Shown here: piece after piece, positions 34,948-43,358 of the stretch
Layout: each line of letters begins with the position of its first letter
How positions within the stretch are numbered: the first letter of the stretch is position 1
Assembly: GCA_016195265.1 (NCBI GenBank)
Contig: JACPZW010000060.1
Span: 1 to 44,501, forward strand
Direction of reading: 5' to 3'
Length of the DNA stretch: 44,501 nt
DNA from: Acidobacteriota bacterium
GTDB taxonomy: Bacteria; Acidobacteriota; Vicinamibacteria; Vicinamibacterales; CAVVIG01
Position numbers and translations under genes: made by a program
The notes under the pieces: model-generated
Told to the model about the DNA's origin: nothing
Database searches by the model: none
Seen by the model: the letters and a program-made list of their open reading frames with translations, nothing else

Positions 34948-36525
34948 GTGAAGCACCTGATCTCCTTTGTCGTCCTCGTGCTCGTACTCGCCACGCCAGT
35001 TTGGACGCAGGCGCCGGCCGCGCGGTACGACATCCTGATCCGCAACGGCCGCGTCCTCGACGGGAGCGGCAATCCATGGCTGGCGGCCGACCTAGGGATC
35101 CGCGGCGGCCGCATCGTCGACATGGGCCGCCTCGGCAACTCGACCGCGGCGCGAGTGATCGACGCGCACGGGCTGACCGTCTCGCCCGGCTTCATCGACG
35201 TCCACTCGCACGCGTCCACGGGTCTCGCCGGCGATCTGCGCGACGCGCGCCAGCTGCTCGCGCAGGGTCTGACGACGGTGATGATCAATCCAGACGGCGG
35301 CGGAACGGTCGATCTGAAAGCGCAGCGCGGCGCGTTCGAGCAGAACGGAGTCGGCGTCAACGTCGCGCTATACGTGCCGCACGGATCGATCCGGCGCGAC
35401 GTGATCGGTATGGCCGATCGTCAGGCGACGCCCGCCGAGCTCGATCGCATGGTCACACTCGCGCAAGCCGGCATGGAAGCCGGCGGCATCGGGCTGTCGT
35501 CCGGGCTGTACTACGCGCCCGGTAGCTATGCAAAGACCGAGGAAGTCATCGCGCTCGCGAAAGTCGTCGGCGAGATGGGCGGCGTGTACGAGAGCCATAT
35601 CCGCGACGAAGCCGACTACAGCGTCGGCGTGGTCGCAGCCGTGCAGGAAGTGATTCGCATCGCCGAAGAAGGCCACCTGCCCGGCATCGTCGCGCACATG
35701 AAGGCGCTCGGGCCCGCGAGCTGGGGTCTGTCGATGGCGCTCGTCGAGAAGATCACGCAGGCGCGCGACCGTGGCGTCGAGGTGTACGCCGATCAGTATC
35801 CCTACGACGCGAGCGGCACGGGCATCGTCGGCGCGCTGATTCCGCGCTGGGCCGAGGTCGGCGGACGCGCGGAACTGCTGAAGCGCGTCCAGGGACCGGA
35901 GCACGATCGACTGGCCGCGGACATCCGGCGCAACTTCGAACGCCGCGGCGGACCGGAGAAGCTGGTGATCTCGCGCTACGCGCCGAATACGGCGTACGAA
36001 GGCCAGACGCTCGCGCAGGTCGCGACGACGCGGGGCAAGCCCGCCGAGGAGACGGCGATGGAGCTGCTGCTGAACGGCGACGCGAGCCTCGTCTCGTTCA
36101 ACATGGCGGAACGCGACATCGAGCTCATCATGCGCCAGCCGTTCACGATGACGTGTACCGACGGCGACCTCGTGCCGTTCGGCCAGGGCCAGCCGCACCC
36201 GCGCGGCAACGCGGCGTTCGCGCGCAAGATTCGGAGGTACGTCAACGAGCGCGAGACGATCGACCTGCCGTTCGCCGTGCGATCGATGACGTCGCTGCCG
36301 GCGTCAGTCTTCGGCTTGAAAGATCGCGGCGTGCTTCGCCCGGGCGCGTGGGCTGACGTGCTCGTTTTCGATCCGGCCAAGGTCCGCGACGTCGCGACGT
36401 ATCTCGAACCGCATCAACTGTCGGAAGGCATGGCGTACGTGCTCGTCAACGGTAGAATCGCCAAGGACGACAACAACTGGACGGGCACGCTTGCCGGCAG
36501 AGTCGTGACGCCCGATCGGAGATGA
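34948..36525 (+). CDS. Exported D-aminoacylase / N-acyl-D-amino acid deacylase
   Basis: A 525-residue amidohydrolase with a signal peptide (about residues 1-21, ending WTQA). An N-terminal ILIRNGRVLDGSGNP strand is followed by the metal motif FIDVHSHAS near residue 88, a GGIGLSSGLYYAPG segment, ESHIRDE near 215, and the D-aminoacylase C-terminal TCTDGDLVPFG...HPRGNAAF...LPASVFGL block. These enzymes hydrolyse N-acyl-D-amino acids or dipeptides. The substrate here is unproven, and a role on N-carbamoyl or ureido compounds is possible. GTG start chosen from the signal peptide and the -10 position. DUF899 follows after two bases. Confidence 0.85.
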   Translation: MKHLISFVVLVLVLATPVWTQAPAARYDILIRNGRVLDGSGNPWLAADLGIRGGRIVDMGRLGNSTAARVIDAHGLTVSPGFIDVHSHASTGLAGDLRDARQLLAQGLTTVMINPDGGGTVDLKAQRGAFEQNGVGVNVALYVPHGSIRRDVIGMADRQATPAELDRMVTLAQAGMEAGGIGLSSGLYYAPGSYAKTEEVIALAKVVGEMGGVYESHIRDEADYSVGVVAAVQEVIRIAEEGHLPGIVAHMKALGPASWGLSMALVEKITQARDRGVEVYADQYPYDASGTGIVGALIPRWAEVGGRAELLKRVQGPEHDRLAADIRRNFERRGGPEKLVISRYAPNTAYEGQTLAQVATTRGKPAEETAMELLLNGDASLVSFNMAERDIELIMRQPFTMTCTDGDLVPFGQGQPHPRGNAAFARKIRRYVNERETIDLPFAVRSMTSLPASVFGLKDRGVLRPGAWADVLVFDPAKVRDVATYLEPHQLSEGMAYVLVNGRIAKDDNNWTGTLAGRVVTPDRR

Positions 36526-36527
36526 CT

Positions 36528-37256
36528 ATGGCAAAGAAACCGGCGCGCACGTCGAAGCGCGGCCCGAGCGCGGTGCGATTCCCCGGCGAGAGCCCGAAAT
36601 ATCGCGCGGCCCGTGAGAAGCTGCTCAAGAGCGAGATCGCGCTGCGGCGGCAGATTGAAGCCGTCGCGGCCGAGCGCCGCAAGCTGCCGCTCGGCGGCGC
36701 GGTGAAAGAGGATTACGTCTTCGAGGAGCTCACGACCGATCCCGACCACACCACCGCACGCCGCCACGTACGGCTGTCACAGCTCTTCGCGCCCGGCAAG
36801 GACACGCTCGTCGTCTACAGCTACATGTTCGGGCCGCAGATGGCCGCGCCGTGCCCGATGTGCACGTCGATGCTCGACGGCCTGGACGGGCAGGCGCCGC
36901 ACCTCCGGCAGCGCGTGAACCTGGCCGTCGTCGCGAGGTCTCCCATCGACCGCATCCGTGAGTTCGCGCGCGAGCGCGGCTGGAGCCGCCTGCGCCTGCT
37001 GTCGTCGGCCGGCAACAGCTACAACCGGGACTACCACGGAGAAAACAAAGACGGCGGTCAGCTGCCGATGCTGAACGTGTTCACCCGGAAGAACGGACGC
37101 ATTTACCACACGTACGGCAGCGAGCTGCTGTTTGCGCCGTCCGACCGCGGGCAGGATGGACGCCACGTCGACGCGATCTGGCCGTTGTGGAACGTGCTGG
37201 ACTTCACGCCGGAGGGACGCGGCACGACGTGGTATCCGAAGCTGCGCTACGAATAA
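36528..37256 (+). CDS. DUF899 family thioredoxin-like protein
   Basis: A 242-residue protein of the DUF899 family, which adopts a thioredoxin-like fold. The segment YSYMFGPQMAAPCPMCTSMLDGLDG near residue 100 contains the CPMC pair, and SSAGNSYNRDYHGE and LNVFTRKNGRIYHTYGSEL follow. No reaction is established. GGAG six bases before the ATG at 36528 selects this start, although an ATG at 36522 overlaps the upstream TGA. Probably co-transcribed with the D-aminoacylase gene. The 78 bp downstream contain a direct repeat of GGCTCGCC, perhaps a worn palindrome. Confidence 0.82.
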   Translation: MAKKPARTSKRGPSAVRFPGESPKYRAAREKLLKSEIALRRQIEAVAAERRKLPLGGAVKEDYVFEELTTDPDHTTARRHVRLSQLFAPGKDTLVVYSYMFGPQMAAPCPMCTSMLDGLDGQAPHLRQRVNLAVVARSPIDRIREFARERGWSRLRLLSSAGNSYNRDYHGENKDGGQLPMLNVFTRKNGRIYHTYGSELLFAPSDRGQDGRHVDAIWPLWNVLDFTPEGRGTTWYPKLRYE

Positions 37257-37334
37257 ACTGGCGTGGACGACGACCGTCGCGCGAGGCGTTCAGCCGGGCG
37301 TTGAGGCTCGCCAGAAAGGCTCGCCCTACCTCCG

Positions 37335-37904
37335 TCAGTGCGAAGAACCCGGCAGGAGATCGTTGGGCCTGAGGTCGAGCTCCGGCAGCAACGCCGACGC
37401 AACCGGCTCGTCGCCGCGCGCGGTACCGGCCTTGACGAATCTCAGGCCAGACAGTCGATAGACCTCGACGGCCCCGGCCTTCGGATCCACCAGCCAGTAC
37501 TCCTTCACCTGGTGCCGCGCGAGCAATCGCAACTTGCGCCCACGGTCGTTGCTCGCGGTGCCCGGCGAGAGGATCTCGATTGCCAGGTCCGGTGCGTGCC
37601 GCGTCACCTTTTGCATGTCGAGCACATGCTGGCGTTCGGGCGTGAACAACAGCAGATCCGGCTGCACGACGTCGTAGTCGGTCAGCACGATGTCGAGCGG
37701 CGCGAAGAAGACCGCACCGCCGCGCGTCTGCACGTACACCGAGAGCGCCAGGAACAGGCGTCCCAGGACGAACTGATGGATCGGAAGCGGTGATGGAATT
37801 TCGAAGACCTCGCCGTTGTACAGTTCGTACCGGCGGCCGTCCTCGGGCCATCGCTCCAGATCCGCGTAGCTCACGCGCTGCTGCGCAGCCTTCACGCCCG
37901 CCAT
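37335..37904 (-). CDS. Uma2 family (DUF820) nuclease-like protein
   Basis: A 189-residue protein with a PD-(D/E)xK nuclease fold of the Uma2 type: RYELYNGEVFEIPSP, DYDVVQPDLLLFTPE, PDLAIEILSPGTASNDRGRKLRL and VKEYWLVDP. The acidic residues of the presumed active site (Asp in QPD, Glu in AIEIL, Lys in RKLRL) are present. These genes are common in Acidobacteriota and Cyanobacteria, and their function is unknown. The start MAGVKAAQQRVSYADLE is chosen. The upstream interval 37905-38149 has no gene but holds a solo TTCTGCG repeat arm (38039-38070). Confidence 0.82.
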   Translation of the reverse strand: MAGVKAAQQRVSYADLERWPEDGRRYELYNGEVFEIPSPLPIHQFVLGRLFLALSVYVQTRGGAVFFAPLDIVLTDYDVVQPDLLLFTPERQHVLDMQKVTRHAPDLAIEILSPGTASNDRGRKLRLLARHQVKEYWLVDPKAGAVEVYRLSGLRFVKAGTARGDEPVASALLPELDLRPNDLLPGSSH

Positions 37905-38038
37905 TCTAGCATCGTCTATGCGAACCGCGTGCCGAGCGGAATCATTGGGAAATCTCACGGGTGGGTTCGAAAAGTTGCAGCCACTGCCACGCGCGGGAAC
38001 GCCGCCGTTGGCAACAACTGCCATGTCGTGGCTTCGCT

Positions 38039-38070
38039 ATTCTCAGCGTTCTCTGCGACCTCTGCGTTCG
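38039..38070. repeat. Solo TTCTCTGCG repeat arm
   Basis: Three TTCTC(A/T)GCG/CCTCTGCG units in tandem in the gap upstream of the Uma2 gene, related to 16080 and 24308-24334. Confidence 0.5.
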
Positions 38071-38149
38071 GCAGCGTGAGGATTTCGTACGAGCCGAGAC
38101 GAGAACCGCCATCGAGCGACACCGGCGGGATTATACGGGGGAACAGCCC

Positions 38150-39451
38150 TCAGCCTTCAGCCCGATCACCCGTAATCAACCTGACCCTTCTCTGGTAGGT
38201 CACATACGCCCACGCCCATTCCGTCATGACGACGAAGCGGTTGCGGAAGCCGATCAGCCAGAAGATGTGCAGGAAGATCCAGAACAGCCACGCGAAGAAG
38301 CCGGAGATCTTCAGGCCGAAGATCTCGCCGACCGCCGAGCCTCGACCGATGGTCGCCATGATGCCGTAGTCGCGATAGCGGAACGGCGCGAGCGGGTTGC
38401 CGCCGATCGCGCGCAGGATGTTGCGCGCGGCGTGCGCGCCTTCCTGCATCGCGACCTGCGCGACGCCCGGCAGCCACGCGCCGTCCTGCTCCAGCGCGCA
38501 GATATCTCCCGCAACGAAGATCTCGGGATGTCCCGGCACCGCGAGCGTCGGTTCGGCCGGCACGCGGCCGATGCGATCGAGCCGCACGCCGAGCGATTTC
38601 GCGATCGGCGACGCGGCGACACCGGCGGCCCAGAGGACGGTGTCCGCGGAGATGCGCTCGGCGGACGCGTCGGGTCCGGCGGAAGCCTCCCCAGAGCCCG
38701 GACGCGGGGCCGGACGCCATAGAACGCCGTCGGCATCCACCTGCGTCACGATCGATCCGGTGCGCACTTCGACGCCGAGTCTCTCGAGCGCGTGGCGGGC
38801 GGCGTCGCGCAGCGGATCATGAAAGTTCACGAGCACGTGGGGACTGCCCTCGAGCAGGACGATGCGCGCCGACTCGGGATGGATGCGGCGGAAGTCCTGC
38901 CGCAGCGACTGCCGCGCGATCTCGGCGAGCGCGCCCGCGAGCTCGACGCCGGTCGGGCCGCCGCCCACGATGACGAACGTCAGCAGTCGCTTCTGCTTCG
39001 CCGGATCCGGTTCGCGCTCCGCGGCTTCGAACGCCATCAGCATCCGCCGTCGCATGGCGAGCGCATCGTCGAGCGTCTTCAGTCCGGGCGCGCGCGCCGC
39101 CCAGTCGTCGTGCCCGAAGTACGAATGCGTCGCGCCGGTCGCGACGATCAGGTACTCGTACGCGATCGCGTCACCCGCATCGATCTCGACGCGCTTCGCC
39201 ACCGGATCGATCGCGTGAACATTCGCGAGCAGCACCTCGACGTTCTGCTGCCGCCGCAGGATCCAGCGGATCGGCGACGCGATGTCGCCCGGCGACAGCG
39301 ATGCCGTCGCGACCTGGTAGAGCAGCGGTTGAAACACGTGATGGTTGTGACGATCGAGCAGCGTGACGCGCACGGGCGCGCCCGCGAGCGCGCGCGCCGC
39401 GTCGAGCCCGCCGAATCCTCCGCCGACGATCACCACGTTCGGAACGGCCAC
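38150..39451 (-). CDS. ndh: Type II NADH dehydrogenase (NDH-2)
   Basis: A 433-residue FAD-dependent, non-proton-pumping NADH:quinone oxidoreductase. The N-terminal dinucleotide fold VVIVGGGFGGLDAARAL binds FAD. A second Rossmann motif FVIVGGGPTGVELAGAL near residue 160 binds NADH. VFVAGDIC-like FVAGDICAL near 310 contacts FAD, and the hydrophobic C-terminal helix FFAWLFWIFLHIFWLIGF anchors it to the membrane. A low-complexity stretch (RPGSGEASAGPDASAERI, about 245-262) looks inserted relative to the family. Start GTG, with no better start in frame. Its TGA stop lies in a TCAGCCT/TCAGCCC repeat. Divergent from the molybdoenzyme. Confidence 0.9.
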   Translation of the reverse strand: MAVPNVVIVGGGFGGLDAARALAGAPVRVTLLDRHNHHVFQPLLYQVATASLSPGDIASPIRWILRRQQNVEVLLANVHAIDPVAKRVEIDAGDAIAYEYLIVATGATHSYFGHDDWAARAPGLKTLDDALAMRRRMLMAFEAAEREPDPAKQKRLLTFVIVGGGPTGVELAGALAEIARQSLRQDFRRIHPESARIVLLEGSPHVLVNFHDPLRDAARHALERLGVEVRTGSIVTQVDADGVLWRPAPRPGSGEASAGPDASAERISADTVLWAAGVAASPIAKSLGVRLDRIGRVPAEPTLAVPGHPEIFVAGDICALEQDGAWLPGVAQVAMQEGAHAARNILRAIGGNPLAPFRYRDYGIMATIGRGSAVGEIFGLKISGFFAWLFWIFLHIFWLIGFRNRFVVMTEWAWAYVTYQRRVRLITGDRAEG

Positions 39452-39575
39452 GCCCCATCATCCCATCACCGCGTCACGCCATCCACCCCGTCGCTCTGCT
39501 CACGCCGTCTTTCCCTCCACCCTTCCACCCGGGGATTGGACTGCAACGTCGCGGGCGGCGATGGTATCGTTTGGT

Positions 39576-41624
39576 ATGGCGAGCCCAGCAAAGAACGCGC
39601 GCGAACAGACGGCCACCGGCCCGACCACCGTCGTGGACACCGCGTGCACACTCGACTGCCCGGACGCGTGCAGCCTTGCGGTCACCATCCAGAACCGCAA
39701 GATCATCAAGATCGACGGATCGACGGCGAATCCCGTCACCGACGGCTACATCTGCGCGAAGGTGCGGAAGTTCGATCAGCGCGTCTATGGCGACGACCGC
39801 CTGCTCTACCCGGCCGTGCGCAAGGGCCGCAAGGGCGAAGGCAAGTTCAAGCGCGTGCCCTGGGAAGAAGCGCTCGAGCTGATCGCGGAGCGATTCCGGC
39901 GCGCGAAGAACGATCACGGCGGCGCGTCCATCCTGCCGTACTCGTACGGCGGATCGAACGGCTTCCTGACGCAGGACAACCTCGACGCGCAGCTCTGGCG
40001 CCGCCTCGGCACGTCGCGCCTCGAGCGCACCGTGTGCGCCGCGCCGACCGGCGCCGCGAACATGGCGCTCTACGGCAAGATGCCGTCGGTCACTTATCAG
40101 GACTATCCGGAAGCGAAGCTGATCATCCTGTGGGGCGTGAACCCATCGGCGTCCGGCATTCACCTCATCCCGTACGTGCGCGAGGCGCAGAAGCGCGGGG
40201 CGAAGCTGGTGGTCGTCGATCCGCGCACGACGCCGCTCGCGCGATCGGCGGACGTGCATCTCGCGGTGAAGGCCGGCACCGACGTGGCGGTCGCGCTCGC
40301 GATCCATCGCCATCTCTTCACGACCGGACACGCCGACGAGGCGTTCCTCCGCGATCACACGCACGGCGCGGACCGGCTGCGCGAGCGCGCGGACGCATGG
40401 ACGATCGCACGCGCGGCGGACGTGGCCGGCATCGATGCGGCCGCGCTCGAGCGCGTCGCCGAGCTGTACGCGACGAGCTCGCCGGCGCTCGTGCGCTGCG
40501 GCTGGGGGCACGAGCGGAATCGCAACGGCGGCAACTCCGCGATGGCGATCATGGCGCTGCCCGCGGTCGGCGGAAAGTTCGGCGTCCGCGGCGGCGGCTA
40601 TTCGATGAGCAACTCGGCGTCGTGGGGCATCGACCGGACGTGGATCGCCACGGCCGAGCCCGGCACGCGCGCCGTGAACATGAATCAGCTCGGACGCGCG
40701 CTGACCGAGTACACCGATCCGCCGGTCAACGTGCTGTTCGTCTACAACGCCAACCCGGCCGCGACGGTCCCCGATCAGCACCGCATTCTGCGCGGCCTCG
40801 ATCGCGAGGATCTCTTCACCGTCGTCTTCGATCAGGTGATGACCGACACGGCGCTCTATGCCGACGTCGTCCTGCCGGCGACCACGTTCCTCGAAGGGTA
40901 CGATTTCGCGAAGGGCTACGGCTCGATCAGTCTCGATCTGGCGAAGCCCGTGATCGATGCCGTCGGCGAGTCACGGCCGAACGCGGACGTGTTCGGCGAT
41001 CTCTGCACGCGCCTCGGCCTGCTGGGGGAACATGAACCGACCGGCGAGCTCGACGTGATGCTGAAGATTCTCGACGAGATGCCCCGCCACATCGGCGTCG
41101 ATCTGCGCGACGGGATCCGGCCGACGCCGACGTACGGATCCACGCCGGTTCAGTTCGTCGACGTGTTCCCGAACACGTCCGACCGCAAAGTGCAGCTGTT
41201 CTCCGACGCGCTCGACGCGAGCGCGCCGATGGGTTTGTATCGGTACCAGCCGGACCCGGCGACGGATCGCTATCCGCTCGCGCTGATCTCGCCGTCGAGC
41301 GATCGCACGATCAGTTCAACGCTCGGCGAGTTGCCACGGCCGGACGTGCAGCTGCTCATGCACCCTGACGATGCGGCCGCGCGCGGGCTCGAGGATGGGG
41401 ATTTGATCCGGATCTTCAACGATCTGGGCGAGGTGCACTGCAAGATCGACGTCACACCCGAGGTCCGGCCGGGCGTCGTCAGCCTGCCGAAGGGCCTGTG
41501 GCGGCGCAGCACGCGCAACAACGCCACGGGCACGGCGCTGGTGCCCGATACGCTCACGGATCTGGGTGGAGGCGCGTGCTTCAACGACGCAAGGGTACAG
41601 GTGGCGTCGCTGCCGAGCGCGTGA
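39576..41624 (+). CDS. Molybdopterin oxidoreductase of the DMSO reductase superfamily
   Basis: A 682-residue single-subunit molybdoenzyme. A 4Fe-4S site is formed by Cys24, Cys28, Cys32 and Cys60 (CTLDCPDAC...YIC). The likely Mo ligand is Cys154 in RTVCAAPTG. GKFGVRGGGYSM and a C-terminal beta-barrel (YPLALISPSSDRTISS onward) bind the two pterin cofactors. It resembles formate-dehydrogenase-like or assimilatory oxidoreductases; the substrate cannot be assigned. No twin-arginine signal is present, so it is cytoplasmic. The ATG at 39576 lies five bases after TATCGT, the same -10 sequence as at 8334, perhaps another leaderless start. YggX converges on it. Confidence 0.82.
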   Translation: MASPAKNAREQTATGPTTVVDTACTLDCPDACSLAVTIQNRKIIKIDGSTANPVTDGYICAKVRKFDQRVYGDDRLLYPAVRKGRKGEGKFKRVPWEEALELIAERFRRAKNDHGGASILPYSYGGSNGFLTQDNLDAQLWRRLGTSRLERTVCAAPTGAANMALYGKMPSVTYQDYPEAKLIILWGVNPSASGIHLIPYVREAQKRGAKLVVVDPRTTPLARSADVHLAVKAGTDVAVALAIHRHLFTTGHADEAFLRDHTHGADRLRERADAWTIARAADVAGIDAAALERVAELYATSSPALVRCGWGHERNRNGGNSAMAIMALPAVGGKFGVRGGGYSMSNSASWGIDRTWIATAEPGTRAVNMNQLGRALTEYTDPPVNVLFVYNANPAATVPDQHRILRGLDREDLFTVVFDQVMTDTALYADVVLPATTFLEGYDFAKGYGSISLDLAKPVIDAVGESRPNADVFGDLCTRLGLLGEHEPTGELDVMLKILDEMPRHIGVDLRDGIRPTPTYGSTPVQFVDVFPNTSDRKVQLFSDALDASAPMGLYRYQPDPATDRYPLALISPSSDRTISSTLGELPRPDVQLLMHPDDAAARGLEDGDLIRIFNDLGEVHCKIDVTPEVRPGVVSLPKGLWRRSTRNNATGTALVPDTLTDLGGGACFNDARVQVASLPSA

Positions 41625-41951
41625 CTACTTGGTCTGCTGCGGAACGTAGCCTGGCGGGAGCGCGGCGCCGTCGCCGAAGAAGAACTCTTCCATGTGCTTG
41701 GCGACGAGGTCCTGCGCTTCCTTCTGCCACGGCATCAGGCGGTACTCGTTGAGGATCATCTTCATGCGATCCTCCCAGAGTTTCCAGGCGTCCTTCGAGA
41801 CGTTCTCGTAGATCCGCTGGCCCAGTTCGCCCGGCCAGGGCGGCGAGTCGAGACCGAACAGTTCTTTCTGAAATTTCACGCACATCACCTTGCGTCCGGT
41901 CGCGTTGGTCGCCGGGGCAGGTGTGTGGGTGTGTCCGCAGGAATCAGCCAT
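41625..41951 (-). CDS. yggX: YggX-type Fe(II)-trafficking / oxidative damage protection protein
   Basis: A 108-residue protein. The YggX core begins at KVMCVKFQKELFGLD with the conserved Cys (Cys24 here, Cys7 in E. coli) and continues with PPWPGELGQRIYENVSKDAW, NEYRLMPW and EEFFFG. YggX protects iron-sulfur enzymes and lowers labile iron. Compared with the family it has a 17-residue N-terminal extension with a CGHTHTP motif that could bind metal. Its ATG overlaps the stop of the ATP-grasp gene by 8 nt, placing it in one operon with the radical SAM gene, which needs an iron-sulfur cluster. Confidence 0.88.
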   Translation of the reverse strand: MADSCGHTHTPAPATNATGRKVMCVKFQKELFGLDSPPWPGELGQRIYENVSKDAWKLWEDRMKMILNEYRLMPWQKEAQDLVAKHMEEFFFGDGAALPPGYVPQQTK

Positions 41952-43278
41952 GGTGAAGATTGTAGTCCACCTGCGCGGACGGGAGCACCGGGAATTCGGC
42001 GTCCACCGTGAATCGCAGCCGCGCGTGCGCGTCGCGCAGCGCGCGTCCGACGTCGCCCGCGGATGCCGCTCGCGCGAAGATGAAGCCGAGATAGCTCGCG
42101 CCTTCCGGGAGCGGGACGAGCCGCTGATCCATCTTGGCCGTGATGCGCAGGTCGGTGACCTGGGGCACGGAGCGCGCGGCATCGAGTCCGTCGACGGCGC
42201 GGAAGATGCCGCGGCGCGGAATCGGGATCATCATCACGCCTGACGCGGCGGCCTCGCGCGTCCAGCCGGCCGGCGACTCACCGAGCGCGTGCCGCAGCAG
42301 CAACTCTTCGAGGGAACACGAGTCGCCAAACGTCAGCGCGCGCGCGCACAGGCCGCCGATCGGCCGCGCCGCGACTTCGAGCACGAACACGGCCGCCTGC
42401 CCCGAGCCTGCCGAGGGGTCGGCATTGACGCGGCACTCCGCATGGACGGGACCATGGCTCAAGCCGAGCGCCGTCGCCGCCTGCGCGACGGTTCGCGCGA
42501 TCGCGTCCTGCGCATCGGCGGCCGCGGCCGAGGGGGTGACGTAAATGGTTTCTTCGAAGAACGGGCCGTCGAGCGGATCGGGCTTGTCGAAGATCGCGAG
42601 CGTGTGAAGCGCGCCGTGGTGCATCAGGCCTTCGAGCGCGTACTCGCGTCCCGGGATGAATCCCTCGATGAGCACCGTGTGGTGCGCATCGTTACGCTCG
42701 GCTCGAACGTCGGGCCACGCGAGCAGCGCGCGCAGCCGCTCAATGGCCGTCGCGAGCGACGCGGGATCGTCGGCGCGCATCACGCCGCGGCTGCCCGAGA
42801 GCGAGACGGGTTTGATGACGCAGGGAAATGCTGGTGGCTGGTGGCTGGTGGCTGGTGGCTGGGAGAGAACGGCTGAGGGCTGAGGGCTGAGGGCTAACGG
42901 AACGAACCATGGGACGGGAAGGCCGGCATCGCGCAGGCGTTCACGTGTAAGCAGCTTGTGCCGCGCGACCGCTGCCGCGTCAGCCGAGTGCCAGGGCAGT
43001 CCGAGCGCCTGGGCCACGCGGGCGGCGATGACGGTCGGCCGGTCGCCAACGACCAGCACGCCGTCAATCGGACGCGTGCGCGCCGCGGCGACGATCGCAG
43101 CGACCGACGCGTCCTCCTCATGAAACCGAATCGGGATCGCGTCGTCCTGCCACGGATCATCGAGCACCGCGCAGCGATCGGTCGCGAAGACGACCTCCAC
43201 CCCGAGCCGCTCGGCGGCTTCACCGAACGCGCGCGTCTGATACCCGGTCGTGGTCGCTAAGAGAAGTACTCGTTTCAT
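41944..43278 (-). CDS. ATP-grasp ligase, partner of the radical SAM selenoprotein, with two in-frame repeat insertions
   Basis: A 444-residue ATP-grasp enzyme. A preATP-grasp Rossmann-like part (KRVLLLATTTGYQTRAF) is followed by the nucleotide-binding PCVIKPVSLSGSRGVM, LIEGFIPGREYALEGL and the metal-binding FVLEVAARPIGGLC. Such enzymes join a carboxylate to an amine via an acyl phosphate; the substrate is unknown. Two stretches look foreign. LSPQPSAVLSQPPATSHQPP (between the pre-domain and the ATP domain) is encoded by tandem arrays at 42830-42896, and DPSAGSGQ (before FVLEVAARP) by 42397-42420. Both keep frame. The start codon itself lies at the edge of another repeat and has no ribosome site. 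Confidence 0.78.
   Translation of the reverse strand: MKRVLLLATTTGYQTRAFGEAAERLGVEVVFATDRCAVLDDPWQDDAIPIRFHEEDASVAAIVAAARTRPIDGVLVVGDRPTVIAARVAQALGLPWHSADAAAVARHKLLTRERLRDAGLPVPWFVPLALSPQPSAVLSQPPATSHQPPAFPCVIKPVSLSGSRGVMRADDPASLATAIERLRALLAWPDVRAERNDAHHTVLIEGFIPGREYALEGLMHHGALHTLAIFDKPDPLDGPFFEETIYVTPSAAAADAQDAIARTVAQAATALGLSHGPVHAECRVNADPSAGSGQAAVFVLEVAARPIGGLCARALTFGDSCSLEELLLRHALGESPAGWTREAAASGVMMIPIPRRGIFRAVDGLDAARSVPQVTDLRITAKMDQRLVPLPEGASYLGFIFARAASAGDVGRALRDAHARLRFTVDAEFPVLPSAQVDYNLHHG
42397..42420. repeat. Short GC-rich insertion repeat (CCGAGCCTGCCGAGGGGTC type)
   Basis: A compact hairpin-prone sequence encoding DPSAGSGQ within the ATP-grasp ligand-binding half. It interrupts an otherwise contiguous ECRVNA...VFVLEVAARP block. 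From memory this sequence recurs across several uncultured phyla; it needs a genome-wide count. Confidence 0.5.
42830..42896. repeat. GGTGGCT and GGCTGAG tandem arrays within the ATP-grasp gene
   Basis: At least four GGTGGCT units (42830-42862), a short spacer, then three to four GGCTGAG units (42871-42896), all in frame. Confidence 0.88.
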
Positions 43279-43357
43279 GGCTGATGGCTGGCGGCTGATG
43301 GCTGTGGCGCACGGTCGTCCATCGACCATCGCCATTAGCCATTAGCCCTCAGCCCTC
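43276..43357. repeat. Inverted GGCTGAT / ATTAGCC tandem element
   Basis: Arm 43276-43309 (GGCTGATGGCT-type units) and arm 43330-43357 (CCATTAGCC and CCCTCAGCC units) flank a 20-nt loop. It fills the whole 80-bp gap between the radical SAM stop and the ATP-grasp start and abuts the ATP-grasp ATG. Confidence 0.75.
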
Positions 43358-43358
43358 T

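Noticed and set aside
37257..37334. Another copy of the GGCGGGTCC palindrome after the DUF899 gene
   Set aside because: The two GGCTCGCC segments are direct rather than inverted copies, so no stem forms; at most a worn relic.
37960..37990. GGTTCGA-containing segment as a tRNA T-arm
   Set aside because: No matching acceptor, D or anticodon arms can be drawn around it; no tRNA or rRNA gene was found in the window.
39576..41624. Selenocysteine at the active site of the molybdopterin oxidoreductase
   Set aside because: The ligand position is an ordinary Cys codon (Cys154 in RTVCAAPTG) and the frame has no internal UGA.
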